A stretch of DNA of 64,000 bases, from NCBI GenBank assembly GCA_029961685.1, contig JARWKL010000009.1:10243758-10307757 (forward strand). The letters run 5' to 3'. Origin of the DNA: Aristolochia californica (lineage: Eukaryota; Streptophyta; Magnoliopsida; Piperales; Aristolochiaceae). Shown here one piece after another: positions 53,216 through 64,000 of this stretch (the first letter of the stretch is position 1; every line of letters starts with the position of its first letter). Made by a program: the position numbers and the translations under genes. Below the pieces are notes generated by a model, which saw only the letters and a program-made list of their open reading frames with translations, was not told the DNA's origin and did not search any database.

Positions 53216-54224
53216 GAAAAAAAACAAGGCTAGTCATGGGGATCTTTGTTTCTGATTCTAGCTGAAAAATCTGCGTGGTTTATCGTATCATAACAAATGA
53301 GATCTTATCACATGGTTTTTGTTTATTATTTCATAATCGGATTCTGGTTGGTGGATGATCGATTTGTGGTTGATCATGGTTTTTTGAGTTCTTCATGCTG
53401 CTCGGAGAATAAGTCTTCATTTTTCTCTTTTCTCTCATTCAGTTGTTTCACTGTTGCAAGAATGGGATCCATTTATTGTTTCTGAGATTTGAGGTTCGGT
53501 ATTGGTGGTCTCTCTGTTGAATCCAGAACTAGCAACAGATCATTGCTTCTTTCTTTGAATTCAGAATCATCATTTTAGATGTTGATGTCAGAAAATCAGT
53601 AAGATAAGTGTTTTTCAAAAATTCAATCATGTCCTGGATGCCTTGACGAATCTTGAAAAATCAGCCAACGAAGGAAACTTTCCAAGTTTTCTGTCTTCAA
53701 TTGGGAAGTTTCCAGTTCAGAAACTTGGAAACTTTCCAGTTCAGAAACTTGGAAACTTTCCAGTCTTAGATATTGGACGGAAGGCAAGATGTAGAAGCAT
53801 ATTGGACGTGAATTAAGGCATGATCGTATACGTGATATCCAGTCTCAGATTGTATTAACCATATCTCTGTTTTGAGAATATTTACAGAAGTCATCGGTTA
53901 GCAGCAAAGGAAACTTTTTGGTTCTTCTGCTTTGGCATTTGAATGGCTGCTGGGATACGATTGGCTCAGGTTCAGAGGTTGCTCTCTTTGGTTTTCACGT
54001 ATCTGGTATCTACCTTCCTGTTCTGGGTTCAGCACAACCAACCTCCTGCCATTTCAGAAACTTGTTTTCTGGAAAGTAGCCTTCTGAAGAGCTCTGGTTT
54101 TCCGCTCTGTTCGGCCACGGGGAAGACGACCCACTATTGCTGATTAATCTGCTGGATTGATTTTTATTCAGAAAGTTTCCGCTGGCTCGATTGCTGGATT
54201 ATTTTGCTCTGCCACAGAAACCAC
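53216..54224. other. Unassigned region
   Basis: No gene recognised. A 24-bp unit (TTCCAGTTCAGAAACTTGGAAACT) is tandemly repeated at ~53710-53765. Short open frames show no family resemblance. Confidence 0.35.
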
Positions 54225-54570
54225 TCCCATAAGACTAAGGAAGGCCTATACATTCAAGAGATATAGAAGACGGGCTCAAGGCCTATAGACCAAGGAGAAG
54301 GCCCATAGGCCCACATACAATGATGGTAGGATGGTAAATAAAGGCATGTCTCATAAATATGGCATTGATGTAATTATATTAAAGTTCTAGGGTTAAAACC
54401 ATAAACCCTATGTTTAGGGGTATCATTGTAATATAGTAGTTTTATTAATCTATAAATAGAGCGTCAGGGGGAGGGTTAGGGCATCAAGTCCATAACCTCT
54501 TCTTCCTTTGGTTTTCTCCCAATGGGTCTCTTTCCCTTTTTTTCCATGAGCTAAATCCATGGAGTCCTGA
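54225..54570 (+). repeat. LTR-like sequence related to the F LTR
   Basis: ACTAAGGAAGGCCTATACAT and AGAAGACGGGCTCAAGGCC resemble the start of the F LTR (57724). A TATAAATAGAGCG box lies at ~54453 and a pyrimidine-rich leader follows. Ends are not defined and there is no PBS or TSD. Confidence 0.4.
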
Positions 54571-55400
54571 AAAATCAACAATATGAGAATAAAAAAAGGA
54601 TGGTAGGAGAAAGGTAACTGACAAAAACGGATAAGTAAGATATTTTCCTGATATTGTTGATCAACTCAAAAAGTAACGCAAAAAAATCGGCTTAAATTCG
54701 GATTTTTCAATGCAACAGGATACCGGTATGACCTTTGATTCTTCCGATGCGAATATATTCTTAAATATAGATCAGATTGAAAAAAACGTTTCTTATTATG
54801 AAACTAGACTTAAATACCTTTCATCCAAATATAACTTCTCTTCATAAAATATACTTCTTTTGAGATAAATAATCTCATAGATTTCGATTTCTGTAATTTG
54901 GCCGAACTAAGTACTCTTTCTCCTTTTGCCTGCATGACCATTTACTCTTCCCAGATCAATATATCCATATAAAAAACACAGATAGAGAGTTGGTAGAATA
55001 GGTAAGAAAATATACTTACAGATCTTTCTTTTGATATATAATTGTCCATATAAAATCTCGTTCTTAATAGCATAAAATAGCTTGGAAGTTGAAGCTTTTT
55101 GCTGCTATTCAAACCTCTTTTGCAGTCTAACCTTTGCTACTTAAAATATCGATATCATTTTGTAGAAAAATCTAATTGCCCAAATTCAATTTGTGTTTGG
55201 AAGTAGACTCGAATATATTTTTGTCAATATATAATATGAAATATGAAAATCTCAGTATAGAGGTTAAAACTCAGAGCAAATAACAAGTACAGGAACTGAA
55301 AGGAGAAAAAAAAATAGATACGGACCTAAACTGCTAGAGATAATAGCTCAGAAAAGGATCACATTATCTTTGTGGTTAACCAAGTCAATTCATAGAACCT
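54571..55400 (-). mobile_element. Internal region of a minus-strand F-family element
   Basis: Reverse complement starts with PBS TGGTATTAGAGC (55401-55412) and AGGTTCTATGAATTGACTTG. It shares blocks with the internal region of F, such as AAAGCTTCAACTTCCAAG and ATGCTATTAAGAACGAGA. Non-coding. Confidence 0.6.
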
Positions 55401-55412
55401 GCTCTAATACCA

Positions 55413-55640
55413 CGTTGAATTTATGGAAGAAGAAAAAATCTTCATTGACTTGATGTAATCAAAGTACTTGAACCCCTATTTATAATAAAAAAAAGTAATA
55501 GAGTCTAATGAAAATTAAACTAACCTTGTCCCAATTACACCCAAACTCTAACACTGAAAGATAAGTCCTAGTATAATTAAATAACCCAACATAAATAGAA
55601 GACTAACATAATTAAAACACCTTTAAATTGAAACTCTTCC
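55413..55640 (-). repeat. Partial LTR of a minus-strand F-family element
   Basis: Reverse complement GGTTATTTAATTATACTAGGAC...TTATAAATAGGGG...CCATAAATTCAAC aligns with 58000-58188. The outer half of the LTR is not recognisable, and it abuts copia sequence. Confidence 0.6.
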
Positions 55641-55659
55641 GTGAGATTTCCTTCCATAA

Positions 55660-57718
55660 TAATTTTGGTTTTGTAAGACTTCTTATTGTGAGAGTCATGT
55701 AAGACTCTTCCATATTTGCTCTTCAACAATTTTCTTAGAGAATTGGGCCGAGTATCAAAGTGTGGACCAAATGAAATAGGGGAAGAAGGACTAACCTCAA
55801 TAGGATCCAAAAATCCATAGGTGATGTATCGGCCAACACTTCGAGGGGCCGAGTGATATTAGCGTTAAATGGCACAAAAGGACGAGGAGTGGCCGAAGAG
55901 AATGAAAGACCAAGAGGAGCATCATTCGAAGAATAGAATGAGTTGTCCTAAAAAAGGTCACATCCCTAGACACAAGTAACCACTGAAGAGTAGGATTATA
56001 ATAGATATAACCTTTCTAGATTCGAGAGTTACCCAAGAAAATACACTTCATAAAGCTAGGAGCAAGTTTACTTTTCTGAGGAGATGTGAGATGGACAAAA
56101 CAAGTACATAGACCCTAAGACCTTCACGGGAAGAGAAAATAGGTCTTCACTAGGAAATAATATGGAATATGGAGTTTTATGACCAAGTACAGATAAAAGT
56201 AACATATTTATAAGAAAGTAGGCCGTAAGTATGGTATGAGGCCAATAAGGTCCCTTCATAGAGTAGAGGAGGCCCTGAACAACTTCAAAGAGATGGCGGT
56301 TCTTTCTTTCAGCAAAACCATTATGTTGAGGTGTGTAGGCACATGATGTTTGAGGGATAAGGCCATTATCTTTACAAAATGACTGAAGCTCCCTAAACAA
56401 GTAATCTTTAGCATTAGCAGACCAAAGTACTCGAATTTTCTTTCCAAATTAGGTTAATACCATAGCATGAAAGACCTTAAATATAGAAAGAATTTCAAAT
56501 TATTCTTTAAAAAAATATAACCAAGTAACCGGGGTAAAATCATCAACAAAGGTAATAAAATATTTAACTTGAAAAATGTTCGAGACATTAAAGGTCCCCA
56601 TAAATCAAAGTGTACTAAAGAAAAGGGAACAACACTTTTATTGGTAGTGCAAGGAGAATATGTACTCCATTGGTGTTTGCTTAATTGATGAACTTCCCAA
56701 TTTAAAGTAGACAAAGAGTTTAAAGAAGGAAATAAATGCCGAAGAGAAGATGTAGAAAGATGGAAAGGATGAAATTGCATCTAAAGGAGGCAAGTCCAAG
56801 TAATTCAAATCCCCTTGTTCATGGCCTCCACCAATCACCGACTTCGTTGTTAGATCTTGAAATACACAAGAAGAGCATGAGAAGGTGATGGAGAAATTGA
56901 GATGTTTGTGAGCTGACTTATCGAGAGTAAGTTTAAAGGGAGTAGAGGAACAAATAGAACATCTCAAAGTGGAATAAAATGTATAATAGAAGATGATCCC
57001 TTGCCAAGTACTTTGGTTTGGGAACCATTATCTATAGTAAAAAAATTATCGGGAATACATGGAGAAAAAGAATGTAACACTTGTTTATTATTTGAGAGAT
57101 GTTCAGAGGCTCCATAGTCTATTATCCAACATGAAGAGGAGGAAGTGGAAGAAAGCATACCTGAAGCAATAGTGGTAGCAGCCGTAGGTGAAGATGTAAG
57201 GCAAGGCCCCATTAATGACTTATTTTTTGAAACACTTATTTTTTTGAAACATTTCATAATCTTCATGAGTGAGAGAAATCTTCCCGATTTGTGGTTCAGC
57301 CTTTTCTTCCCATTTATCATTAGTAACAGATGCAGGAGTAGTCGTGGCCCATTCCAGTTTGCCATGGAGCTTCCAACAAGTTTCCATAAGGTGTATTGAC
57401 CACCACATTAAGTGCATACTTGAGACTCTGTGCGAGAGGAACTAGAACCAATTCTACCACCTCTTGTTCGGCCACCTCTATAATTTCAGCCACGACCTCA
57501 GTTGGAGGGTGATGTACCTCTATTACCTGAATACATAGCGGATGAAGCTTTATTATTTGAGTTAGGAGAAGTATTGGGAATTCAAAACAATGTGGCAATT
57601 ATATCATCAAATGATGGAAGTGAAGAGGAGCTAAGAAGTTGAGTCTTAGCAACTTCAATGTATGGCATGATATTTGTCAAACAAATAGTTGTCGCTAAAG
57701 CTTCCCTTAGCCATTATT
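55660..57718 (-). pseudogene. Ty1/copia gag and integrase remnant (element K)
   Basis: Minus strand. Gag with a frameshifted knuckle near 57400 and GKLEWATTTPASVT; protease-region linker (GASEHLSNNKQVLHSF); a Pro/Ser stretch; integrase with CAYTPQHNGFAERKNRHL (~56300), HFDLWGPL (~56600), and LLYSMKGPYWPHTIL (~56240); and the post-integrase region (FGPHFDTRPNSLRKL) down to ~55660. RT and RNase H are lost at the junction with the F LTR fragment. It is closely related to copia element I (shared SYAYTPQ-NG-AERKN and EVSPSSP--FGP-FDTRP). Element F is inserted in its gag region. Confidence 0.8.
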
Positions 57719-57723
57719 GAATC

Positions 57724-58188
57724 TGTTGGAAGATGGGCTCCAGCCCACACGACCAAGGAAGGCCCACATATCTAAGAGTATTATAAGATGAGCCACACGA
57801 CCAAGGAAGGCCCACAAGATGGGCCTAAGCATATAAAAAGTAGGACCTACCATGGTTACCACGAGCTGGCATCCTTATCATAAAATTTGGAAGATCAAGA
57901 AGGACTCAGAAAGATAACCACAAGCTGGTTGGAAGATCAAGAAGGACTCACAAAGATAACCATGAGCTGACATCGTTTGAGTTATGTTTATCTTCTATTT
58001 ATATTGAGTTATTTAATTATACTAAGGCTTATCCTTAGGCGTAAGAGTTTGTGAGTAATTGGGACAAATGTAGTTTTATTGTAATTTGACTCTACTACCT
58101 TCTTCTATTATAAGTAGATGTTCATATACTCTGATTATAATAAGTTAATGAAGGCAATGAAGTATTTTTGTTTTCCATAAATTCAACA
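57724..58188 (+). repeat. 5' LTR of element F
   Basis: 465 bp, TGTTGGAAGATGGGCTCC...ATTCAACA. It contains two internal short duplications (CGACCAAGGAAGGCCCAC and GGAAGATCAAGAAGGACTCA). Confidence 0.9.
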
Positions 58189-58200
58189 TGGTATCAGAGC
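58189..58200 (+). promoter_or_regulatory. Primer-binding site of element F
   Basis: TGGTATCAGAGC immediately after the LTR. Confidence 0.9.
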
Positions 58201-58492
58201 AGGTTCTGTGAGTTGACTTGGTCAACCCACAGAGATAGTGAGATCCTTTTCTCTAAACCCTAAACCCTAAGTCTAGGTTCGTAGTTGTTTTTTTCAGTCT
58301 CTACACTCGTAGTTTGCTTTGCATTTTTCACCTCTATACTAAGATTTTCATATTGTAAATTATATATGGACGGAAAAATATTTGAGTCTACTTTCTAAGG
58401 GAAAATAATTGTTTCCAATCGGAGTTATTTGCAAAGAGAAATTGATATTTGAATGAGAAAAGATCAGATTGTAAAAAAGGTTTAAAGCAACA

Positions 58493-58866
58493 TGTTATGG
58501 ACTCCATAGCATCAAGAGTGGCTAACCGGAGAAGAGAATAGATGGAGTAAACTTGTATTTCAGTACCTTAGGGGTTTAATTGTAATTTGAAGTTCCATAA
58601 GGGTCTAATTGTAATTATAGAACCTTTGATGTTTTCCTTGACCTATTTAGGGCGTCAAGTGAAGGAATGAAGACAAGCATTGATCATTAGTCTAAATGAG
58701 ATCAGGTTCTCTCTCAAAAGAGGCCTAACGTGGGAGCTCCTTTCAAGGCTTCCTTCCTTCACCATTGGGCGTTCCAAGAACCCCAAATCCTTCCCTTCCT
58801 CATCATTCAATCTGGAAGCTAGAGGAGATCGCCGGGTGACTCGATCCATGGCTAGAGAGCCTAACA
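58493..58866 (+). repeat. 5' LTR of B2
   Basis: 374 bp, TGTTATGGACTCC...GAGCCTAACA. GACCTATTTAGGGC lies at the expected promoter position. The gag start codon is inside, at 58848. Confidence 0.96.
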
Positions 58867-58869
58867 ACG

Positions 58870-58879
58870 TGGTATCAGA
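58870..58879 (+). promoter_or_regulatory. Primer-binding site of B2
   Basis: TGGTATCAGA, three bases after the LTR. Ten bases match initiator-Met tRNA and then diverge (CAGG). The PBS is translated in frame as part of gag (NNVVSDR). Confidence 0.8.
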
Positions 58880-61800
58880 CAGGACCACCCTTGGTGATTC
58901 CTCTTCACCTGCAGAAATTCAAAATTTTGTGGAAGAAAACCATGCTGGTCTTCAATCTCAAATCAATGGCTTGGAGGGAAAATTCCAGATGTTGCTGTCA
59001 TGCATGGAAGAAGGATTCACCCAGCTTTCAGTCCAGATGGCATCCTCATCACGTCCAGCAGATCCTCTCAACCCTCTGCCAACGCCTCCACCTCCTCCCC
59101 TGCGCCAAACACCTCAACCTCGTGGGGGCCTCAATCCAGCCCCTCCTACCGTGCCAAGGTACACAAAGCTTGATTTTCCAACGTATGATGGGTCCTCCGA
59201 CCCTTTAATGTGGTTGCACAGGTGTGATCATTTCTTTTCCAATCAAGGAACTCTGCCCGAAGGCAAGGTTCAATTAGCCGCCTTCCACATGCTCGATGAA
59301 GCGCTTATGTGGTTTCATCAATTCAAAAACGAATTTGTGGTCTATGATTGGGAATTTTTCAAAGAAAATTGTATGCTACGGTTTGGTCCTCCGCTTCGCA
59401 GCAACCCAGTTGGGGATTTGGTCAATCTAAAACAGCTTGGCACTATAGAACAATATCAGAAATTGTTCCAAGAAAAACTTGCTCGTGCAAGTCATTTGGT
59501 CCGACCTGAACTTTATGTCAATTTGTTCACGGCTGGCCTGGTAGAACCCCTTCGCCTAGAAGTGGAATTGGAAGCCCCCACCTCCCTAGCCCACGCCATG
59601 AATTTGGCAAGAGCATTGGACACCAAACAGCGCCTCTTCCGTGAGTCCTTAAACAAACGTCCTCCTTGGCAACCTCGCCCACAGCCCCATGGCCCTTATC
59701 CCACTCCCCCCAGGCCTCCTCCCAACCAACCATCACCACCACCACCAGCCTTTACACCCCCACCAGGATTTATCAAACGTCTGACAAAAGAAGAAATTGA
59801 TCAGAGGAGGGCTCAGGGCCTATGTTTCAATTGTGATGAGAAATTCGTCAAGGGCCATCTATGCAAAAGACTATTTTGGGTAGAAATAGAAGACCCCTCA
59901 GAGGATGACTTTCAGGAGGATATGGACCAAATCGAGGAGGACACACCAGAGATCTCCCTCCATGCCATGACCGGACTGCATAGCACAAATACCATGCAGG
60001 TCCATGCCACCATGAACCATCATATTCTGCTAGCACTCGTGGACTCAGGCAGCACACATAATTTTATAAGCAGCCAGGCAGCACAACAGTTGGGGTTATC
60101 ACTACAGCAGAAATCAGGAATATCAGTCTCAGTGGCTAACGGTGACAAGGTCACCACAGTGGGGTTCGGTTCAGCAGTGCCCTTTACTATTGAAGGTCAC
60201 TCCTTTGTAGCAGATTTTTTGGTCATACCGCTGGCTGGGTTTGACCTTGTCTTGGGAATTAAATGGCTACAGCGATTGGGTCCGATCTTATGGGATTTCC
60301 AATCCCTGACCATGAGTTTTAACCAGGACACACATCCGATCACCCTCCATGGCAATAGCGCCCAGAGGCCATGCAGCCTCCACACACTTTCGGTGGATCC
60401 TTCAACAGGGGATAACTTAGCTTCATTGTTGGCCGAATATGCTGATTTATTTCAGACACCTGCCGACCTTCCTCCTATAAGAGAGTGTGATCACAGAATT
60501 CGTTTGAAGATGGGCACAGAACCAGTGGTAGTGCGTCCCTACTGCTATCCCCATGTGCAAAAAGATGAGATAGAACGACAATGTCAACAAATGCTACAAC
60601 AAGGTATTATTCAGCCTAGTCGTTCTCCTTTTTCATCCCCGGTATTACTCGTAAAGAAATCAGATAAATCTTGGCGCTTTTGTGTGGATTACTGTGACCT
60701 CAATGCTCGCACCATCAAAGATAAATTTCCAATTCCAGTGGTCGATGAATTATTGGATGAGCTACACGGCTCTCAACTATTTACAAAGTTGGACTTAAAA
60801 TCTGGCTACCATCAGATTCGGGTTTATTCAGAGGATATCGAAAAAACTGCCTTCCGCACCCACCATGGTCACTACGAGTTCTTGGTGATGCCATTTGGGC
60901 TATCCAATGCCCCGTCCACCTTTCAAGCGCTTATGAACCAGGTATTTCGCCCTTTCTTACGGAAGCATGTCTTAGTTTTTTTTGACGATATCCTGGTCTA
61001 TAGCAAAACTTGGGCAGCACACTTGCATCAATTGAGACAGGTTTTCACCATTCTCCGAGCACACCATTTATTTCTCAATCGTGCCAAATGTGACTTTGCC
61101 ACATCCGAAGTAGCTTATTTGGGGCATGTGATCTCAGCATCTGGGGTGAAACCAGATTTCAGCAAGATACAATAGGTGATGGATTGGCCCACACCTCACA
61201 CCGTTACAGGTTTGAAAGGGTTCCTTGGTCTCGCAGGGTATTATAGAAAATTTATCAAAGAATACGGTCACCTGGCAGCACCATTGCATAATTTACTGAA
61301 GAAGCATGCCTTTCAGTGGTCTCAGTTGGCAGACTCCTCATTTAACAACTTAAAACAGGCATTAGCGTCAGCACCAGTTCTCCAATTGCCCAACTTTGCC
61401 AAAAATTTCATCATAGAATGCGATGCATCCGGGGGAGGGATTGGTGCCGTCTTGCAGCAACAGGGTCACCCCATTGCCTATTTCAGCCGCCATCTCGCTC
61501 CTCACCATCACAAGTTAGCCACGTATGAAAGGGAACTTATCGGTTTGGCCAAAGCTGTGCAGCATTGGCGGCCGTATCTGTGGGGCAGACCTTTTGTGAT
61601 CAGGACAGACCACTGTAGCCTCAAATATTTATTGGAGCAGCGCCTTACTACATCCCCACAACAACATTGGCTCAGAAAATTAATGGGATTCGATTTTCAG
61701 GTGGAATTCAAACCGGGTTATCTCAACAGGGCAGCAGACGCTTTGTCACGCCGGGAACTAGAGGATTCACATTTGCACGCATTGAGCCACCCCAAGTCGC

Positions 61801-63216
61801 CCTTGCTGGACACAATCCGTCAGGATACTAGCCATCATCCAGATCTCCTTGAGTTACAAGCTCAAATCGAAAACCATTCCAAGGACAAGAACTGGACACT
61901 ACAGGACGGTCTCATTCTGTATAAAGGACGCATATATCTTCATCCTTCGTCGGTACTCATTCCTGCCATTATTGCCTTCTTTCATGATAGTACACATGAG
62001 GGCCAGCAGAAAACATACTTCCGCCTCAGTCGGGAATTTTATTGGAGCGGTATGAAGCGGGTCATTGCTGAGTATGTTGCAGTGTGCCAGATCTGTCAGA
62101 GGAATAAGTCAGAATCCTTACAACCCGCCGGCTTGCTCCAGCCACTTCCACTTCCTTCACAGGTATGGGCAGATCTATCAATGGATTTTATCAATGGTCT
62201 TCCTCCTTCTGTAGGGAAATCTGTTATTTTTGTTGTGGTAGACCGGTTCTCGAAATATGCCCAGTTTATGGCCCTCAACCATCCGTATACAGCCACACAG
62301 GTCGCTCAGCTCTTCATGGATAATATTGTCCATCTCCATGGCCTTCCGGAGACCATCACCAGCGACCGTGATGCGATCTTCACCAGTAAATTCTGGGGGG
62401 AACTATTTAAGCTCCATGGTTCTAAGTTAGCTTTTTTGTCAGCATACCACCCTCAAACAGACGGCCAGACAGAAGTGGTTAACCGCACATTGGCGATGTA
62501 TTTGCGGTGCTTTGTGGGGGACACGCCCCGACTGTGGGTTCGTTGGTTAGCATGGGCGGAGTATTGTTATAATACCTCATACCACACCGTCTTGGGTACT
62601 ACCCCTTTTCAAGTTGTTTATGGACGCGAACCTCCGCGACTACTTTCTTATGAACCGGGGTCTTCTCGGGTAGCAGCATTGGACCAAGCATTAGCCGACA
62701 GAGATGCAATGCTTGCTCAAGTCCGCCTTCAGTTACAACGTTCACAAGCAACTATGAAGCATACTTATGACAAAGGACACCGTCCCCTTTCCTTTGCACC
62801 TGGAGAATTTGTTTGGCTCAAACTTCAGCCATACCGCCAACTATCTCTTGCAGCCATCAAATGCCATAAGCTCTCTCCAAAATTTTATGGGCCATTCCAG
62901 ATCATGCAACGTATTGGCACTGTGGAGTATCGTTTGAAACTACCACCCGACGCCAAGCTCCATGACGTCTTCCACGTCTCCCTTCTCAAACCGTTCAAGG
63001 GAGACTCACCACTGCTGCATACCCCTCTGCCTCCTCTCAAAGATGGCAGGTCCATGCCCACGCCCGCTCAGATCCTTCAAGCCAGGCGAGTTAACAACGC
63101 TTGGGAAGTGTTGGTTCGGTGGACTGACAAGGAATTGATAGAAGCCTCTTGGGAGACACTCGAGTCCTTCCAGACTCTATTTCCCACTTTCGAGCTTGAG
63201 GACAAGCTCTTTCTTC

Positions 63217-63229
63217 AGGAGGGGGGTGA
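63217..63229 (+). promoter_or_regulatory. Polypurine tract of B2
   Basis: AGGAGGGGGGTGA abuts the 3' LTR and is itself coding (QEGGD). The inverted repeat GAGCTTGAGGACAAGCTC precedes it at 63192-63209. Confidence 0.9.
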
Positions 63230-63603
63230 TGTTATGGACTCCATAGCATCAAGAGTGGCTAACCGGAGAAGAGAATAGATGGAGTAAACTTGTATTTCAG
63301 TACCTTAGGGGTTTAATTGTAATTTGAAGTTCCATAAGGGTCTAATTGTAATTATAGAACCTTTGATGTTTTCCTTGACCTATTTAGGGCGTCAAGTGAA
63401 GGAATGAAGACAAGCATTGATCATTAGTCTAAATGAGATCAGGTTCTCTCTCAAAAGAGGCCTAACGTGGGAGCTCCTTTCAAGGCTCCCTTCCTTCACC
63501 ATTGGGCGTTCCAAGAACCCCAAATCCTTCCCTTCCTCATCATTCAATCTGGAAGCTAGAGGAGATCGCCGGGTGACTCGATCCATGGCTAGAGAGCCTA
63601 ACA
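63230..63603 (+). repeat. 3' LTR of B2
   Basis: 374 bp, one difference from the 5' LTR, followed by TSD CAACA. Confidence 0.96.
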
Positions 63604-63755
63604 CAACAACAGAAAGCTTCAACTTCCGAGGTATTTTATGCTATCAAGAACGAGACTTTATATATATAAATATATATACAAAAAGAAATATCTTTAAGTC
63701 CATTCTCTTACATATTCAACCAATGTTTTATCGGAATTATCTACAAAGAGAAATT

Positions 63756-64000
63756 TGTTGGAAGATAGGGCCCAAGCCCACACAACCAAGGAAGGCCCAT
63801 ATATCTAAGAGTATTGTAAAATGGGCCACATGACCAAGGAAGGCCTACATATCTAAGAGTATTGTAAAATGGGCACAAGCACATAAGAAGTAGGACCCAC
63901 CATGATTACCACAAGTTGGCATCCTTATCACATAAGTTGGAAGATCAAGAAGGACTCACAAAGATAATCACAAACTAGTTGGAAGATCAATAAGGACTAA
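63756..64000 (+). repeat. 3' LTR of element F (truncated by window end)
   Basis: TGTTGGAAGATAGGGCCC..., homologous to 57724 onward. 245 of ~465 bases are visible. Confidence 0.9.

Larger units (their letters stand above)
58848..63278 (+). pseudogene. B2 gag-pol polyprotein, one internal TAG
   Basis: The frame from ATG 58848 (within the LTR) runs to 63278 (within the 3' LTR), 1476 codons, broken only by TAG at 61173-61175 (SKIQ-stop-VMDWP; B1 has Ala here). Order: gag core ~105-265; knuckle CFNCDEKFVKGHLC ~326-339; protease LVDSGSTHNF (Asp ~399); RT with LDLKSGYHQI (~649) and FFDD (711-714); RNase H (ECDASGGGIGAVLQQ at ~61420; RTDHCSLKYLL); integrase (HDSTHEGQ...CQICQRN at ~61985-62105; MDFINGLPPSVGK; AYHPQTDGQTEVVNRTL at ~62440); and a chromodomain-like end (VLVRWTDKELIEASWETL). 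Readthrough or a very recent nonsense mutation would explain the stop. Otherwise it could be functional. Confidence 0.95.
58493..63603 (+). mobile_element. Chromovirus B2: complete, very young insertion
   Basis: LTRs 58493-58866 and 63230-63603 (374 bp each) differ at a single position by my reading (CAAGGCTTCC versus CAAGGCTCCC). TSD CAACA is perfect (58488-58492, 63604-63608). Gag-pol is colinear and open except one TAG. It is inserted into the internal region of F; joining the flanks recreates the sequence seen in the minus-strand F relative. This is the best candidate helper for the non-autonomous A, C and E families, which share its PPT and polyprotein tail. Confidence 0.97.
57724..64000 (+). 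mobile_element. Element F: small non-autonomous LTR element split by B2, 3' end beyond the window
   Basis: 5' LTR 57724-58188, PBS TGGTATCAGAGC 58189-58200, non-coding internal region 58201-58492 continuing 63609-63755, and 3' LTR starting at 63756 and running off the window. The rejoined internal region is only ~440 bases, so it is a SMART/LARD-like non-autonomous family. Left flank GAATC (57719-57723); the right flank is not in the window. A minus-strand relative at 54571-55640 confirms the uninterrupted internal sequence. Confidence 0.85.

Noticed and set aside
58254..58268. Interstitial telomere
   Set aside because: Only two AAACCCTAA-like units; a telobox-like coincidence in the leader of element F.
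59527..60385. Minus-strand open frames within B2
   Set aside because: Shadows of the gag-pol frame, with no independent motifs.

Overview
The window is plant nuclear DNA, most likely from an angiosperm with a repeat-rich genome. The evidence is nested LTR retrotransposons whose primer-binding sites match plant initiator-Met tRNA, plant-type Ty1/copia, chromovirus and Athila-like polyproteins, MULE and hAT DNA transposons, and one spliced plant beta-1,3-glucanase gene. I cannot name the species. There are no prokaryotic features. The only ordinary host gene that looks intact is the GH17 glucanase at 25118-26269. An orphan first exon of a second GH17 gene lies at 26934-27054.

Layout. (1) 1-22673: an Athila-like Ty3/gypsy element ('D'). 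Its pol remnant (1-1849) and its 3' non-coding region plus LTR (20007-22673) are separated by an 18-kb composite insertion bounded by TTCGT/TTTGT. The composite holds element A1 (+, 1850-~15870), an inverted D LTR fragment, and element A2 (-, 16086-20006). A1 is itself interrupted by a complete copia element (2550-7664, TSD CCAAG), by element C (9669-13583, TSD GCTTG, which contains a solo LTR with TSD GTCCC) and by a TRIM (14474-14992). (2) 22674-~23970: copia gag and LTR remnant. (3) 24120-27054: minisatellite, GH17 gene and orphan GH17 exon. (4) 27221-38178: an 11-kb Mutator-like element with ~250-bp terminal inverted repeats, a diverged ~170-bp AT-rich tandem array, a 401-bp triplication, and insertions A3 (29598-33887) and A4 (36672-37791, TSD GAGAG). 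(5) 38547-50606: a hAT-like element with perfect 8-bp TSD AGAGTTGG. It is split by element E (39048-49281), which in turn contains chromovirus B1 (40411-45627, TSD CCCCC) and a hybrid LTR/TRIM unit. (6) 51000-57718: degenerate minus-strand copia elements, a second complete TRIM (TSD CAATT) and LTR fragments. (7) 57724-64000: a small non-autonomous LTR element (F) split by a very young chromovirus, B2 (58493-63603, TSD CAACA, LTRs differing at one base, one internal stop).

The outstanding feature is a set of chromovirus-derived non-autonomous LTR elements (A, C, E) whose pol has been replaced by intron-less fragments of unrelated host genes. I recognise fragments like poly(A)-binding protein, IAA-amino-acid hydrolase (M20), CDPK, GH1 beta-glucosidase, calreticulin, QWRF/augmin-8, PPR, cinnamoyl-CoA reductase, ERD6-like sugar transporter, aspartate carbamoyltransferase, ARF1, HRQ1-type helicase, folylpolyglutamate synthase and a DUF1771/Smr protein. 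A1 and A2 carry the same cargo in the same order, so the chimera amplified after capture. All these families keep the terminal tail of the chromovirus polyprotein and a short inverted repeat just before the polypurine tract, like the autonomous B elements that could supply enzymes in trans. Several also have mismatched ends: a short 82-98 bp TRIM terminal repeat is joined to a larger LTR at the primer-binding site.
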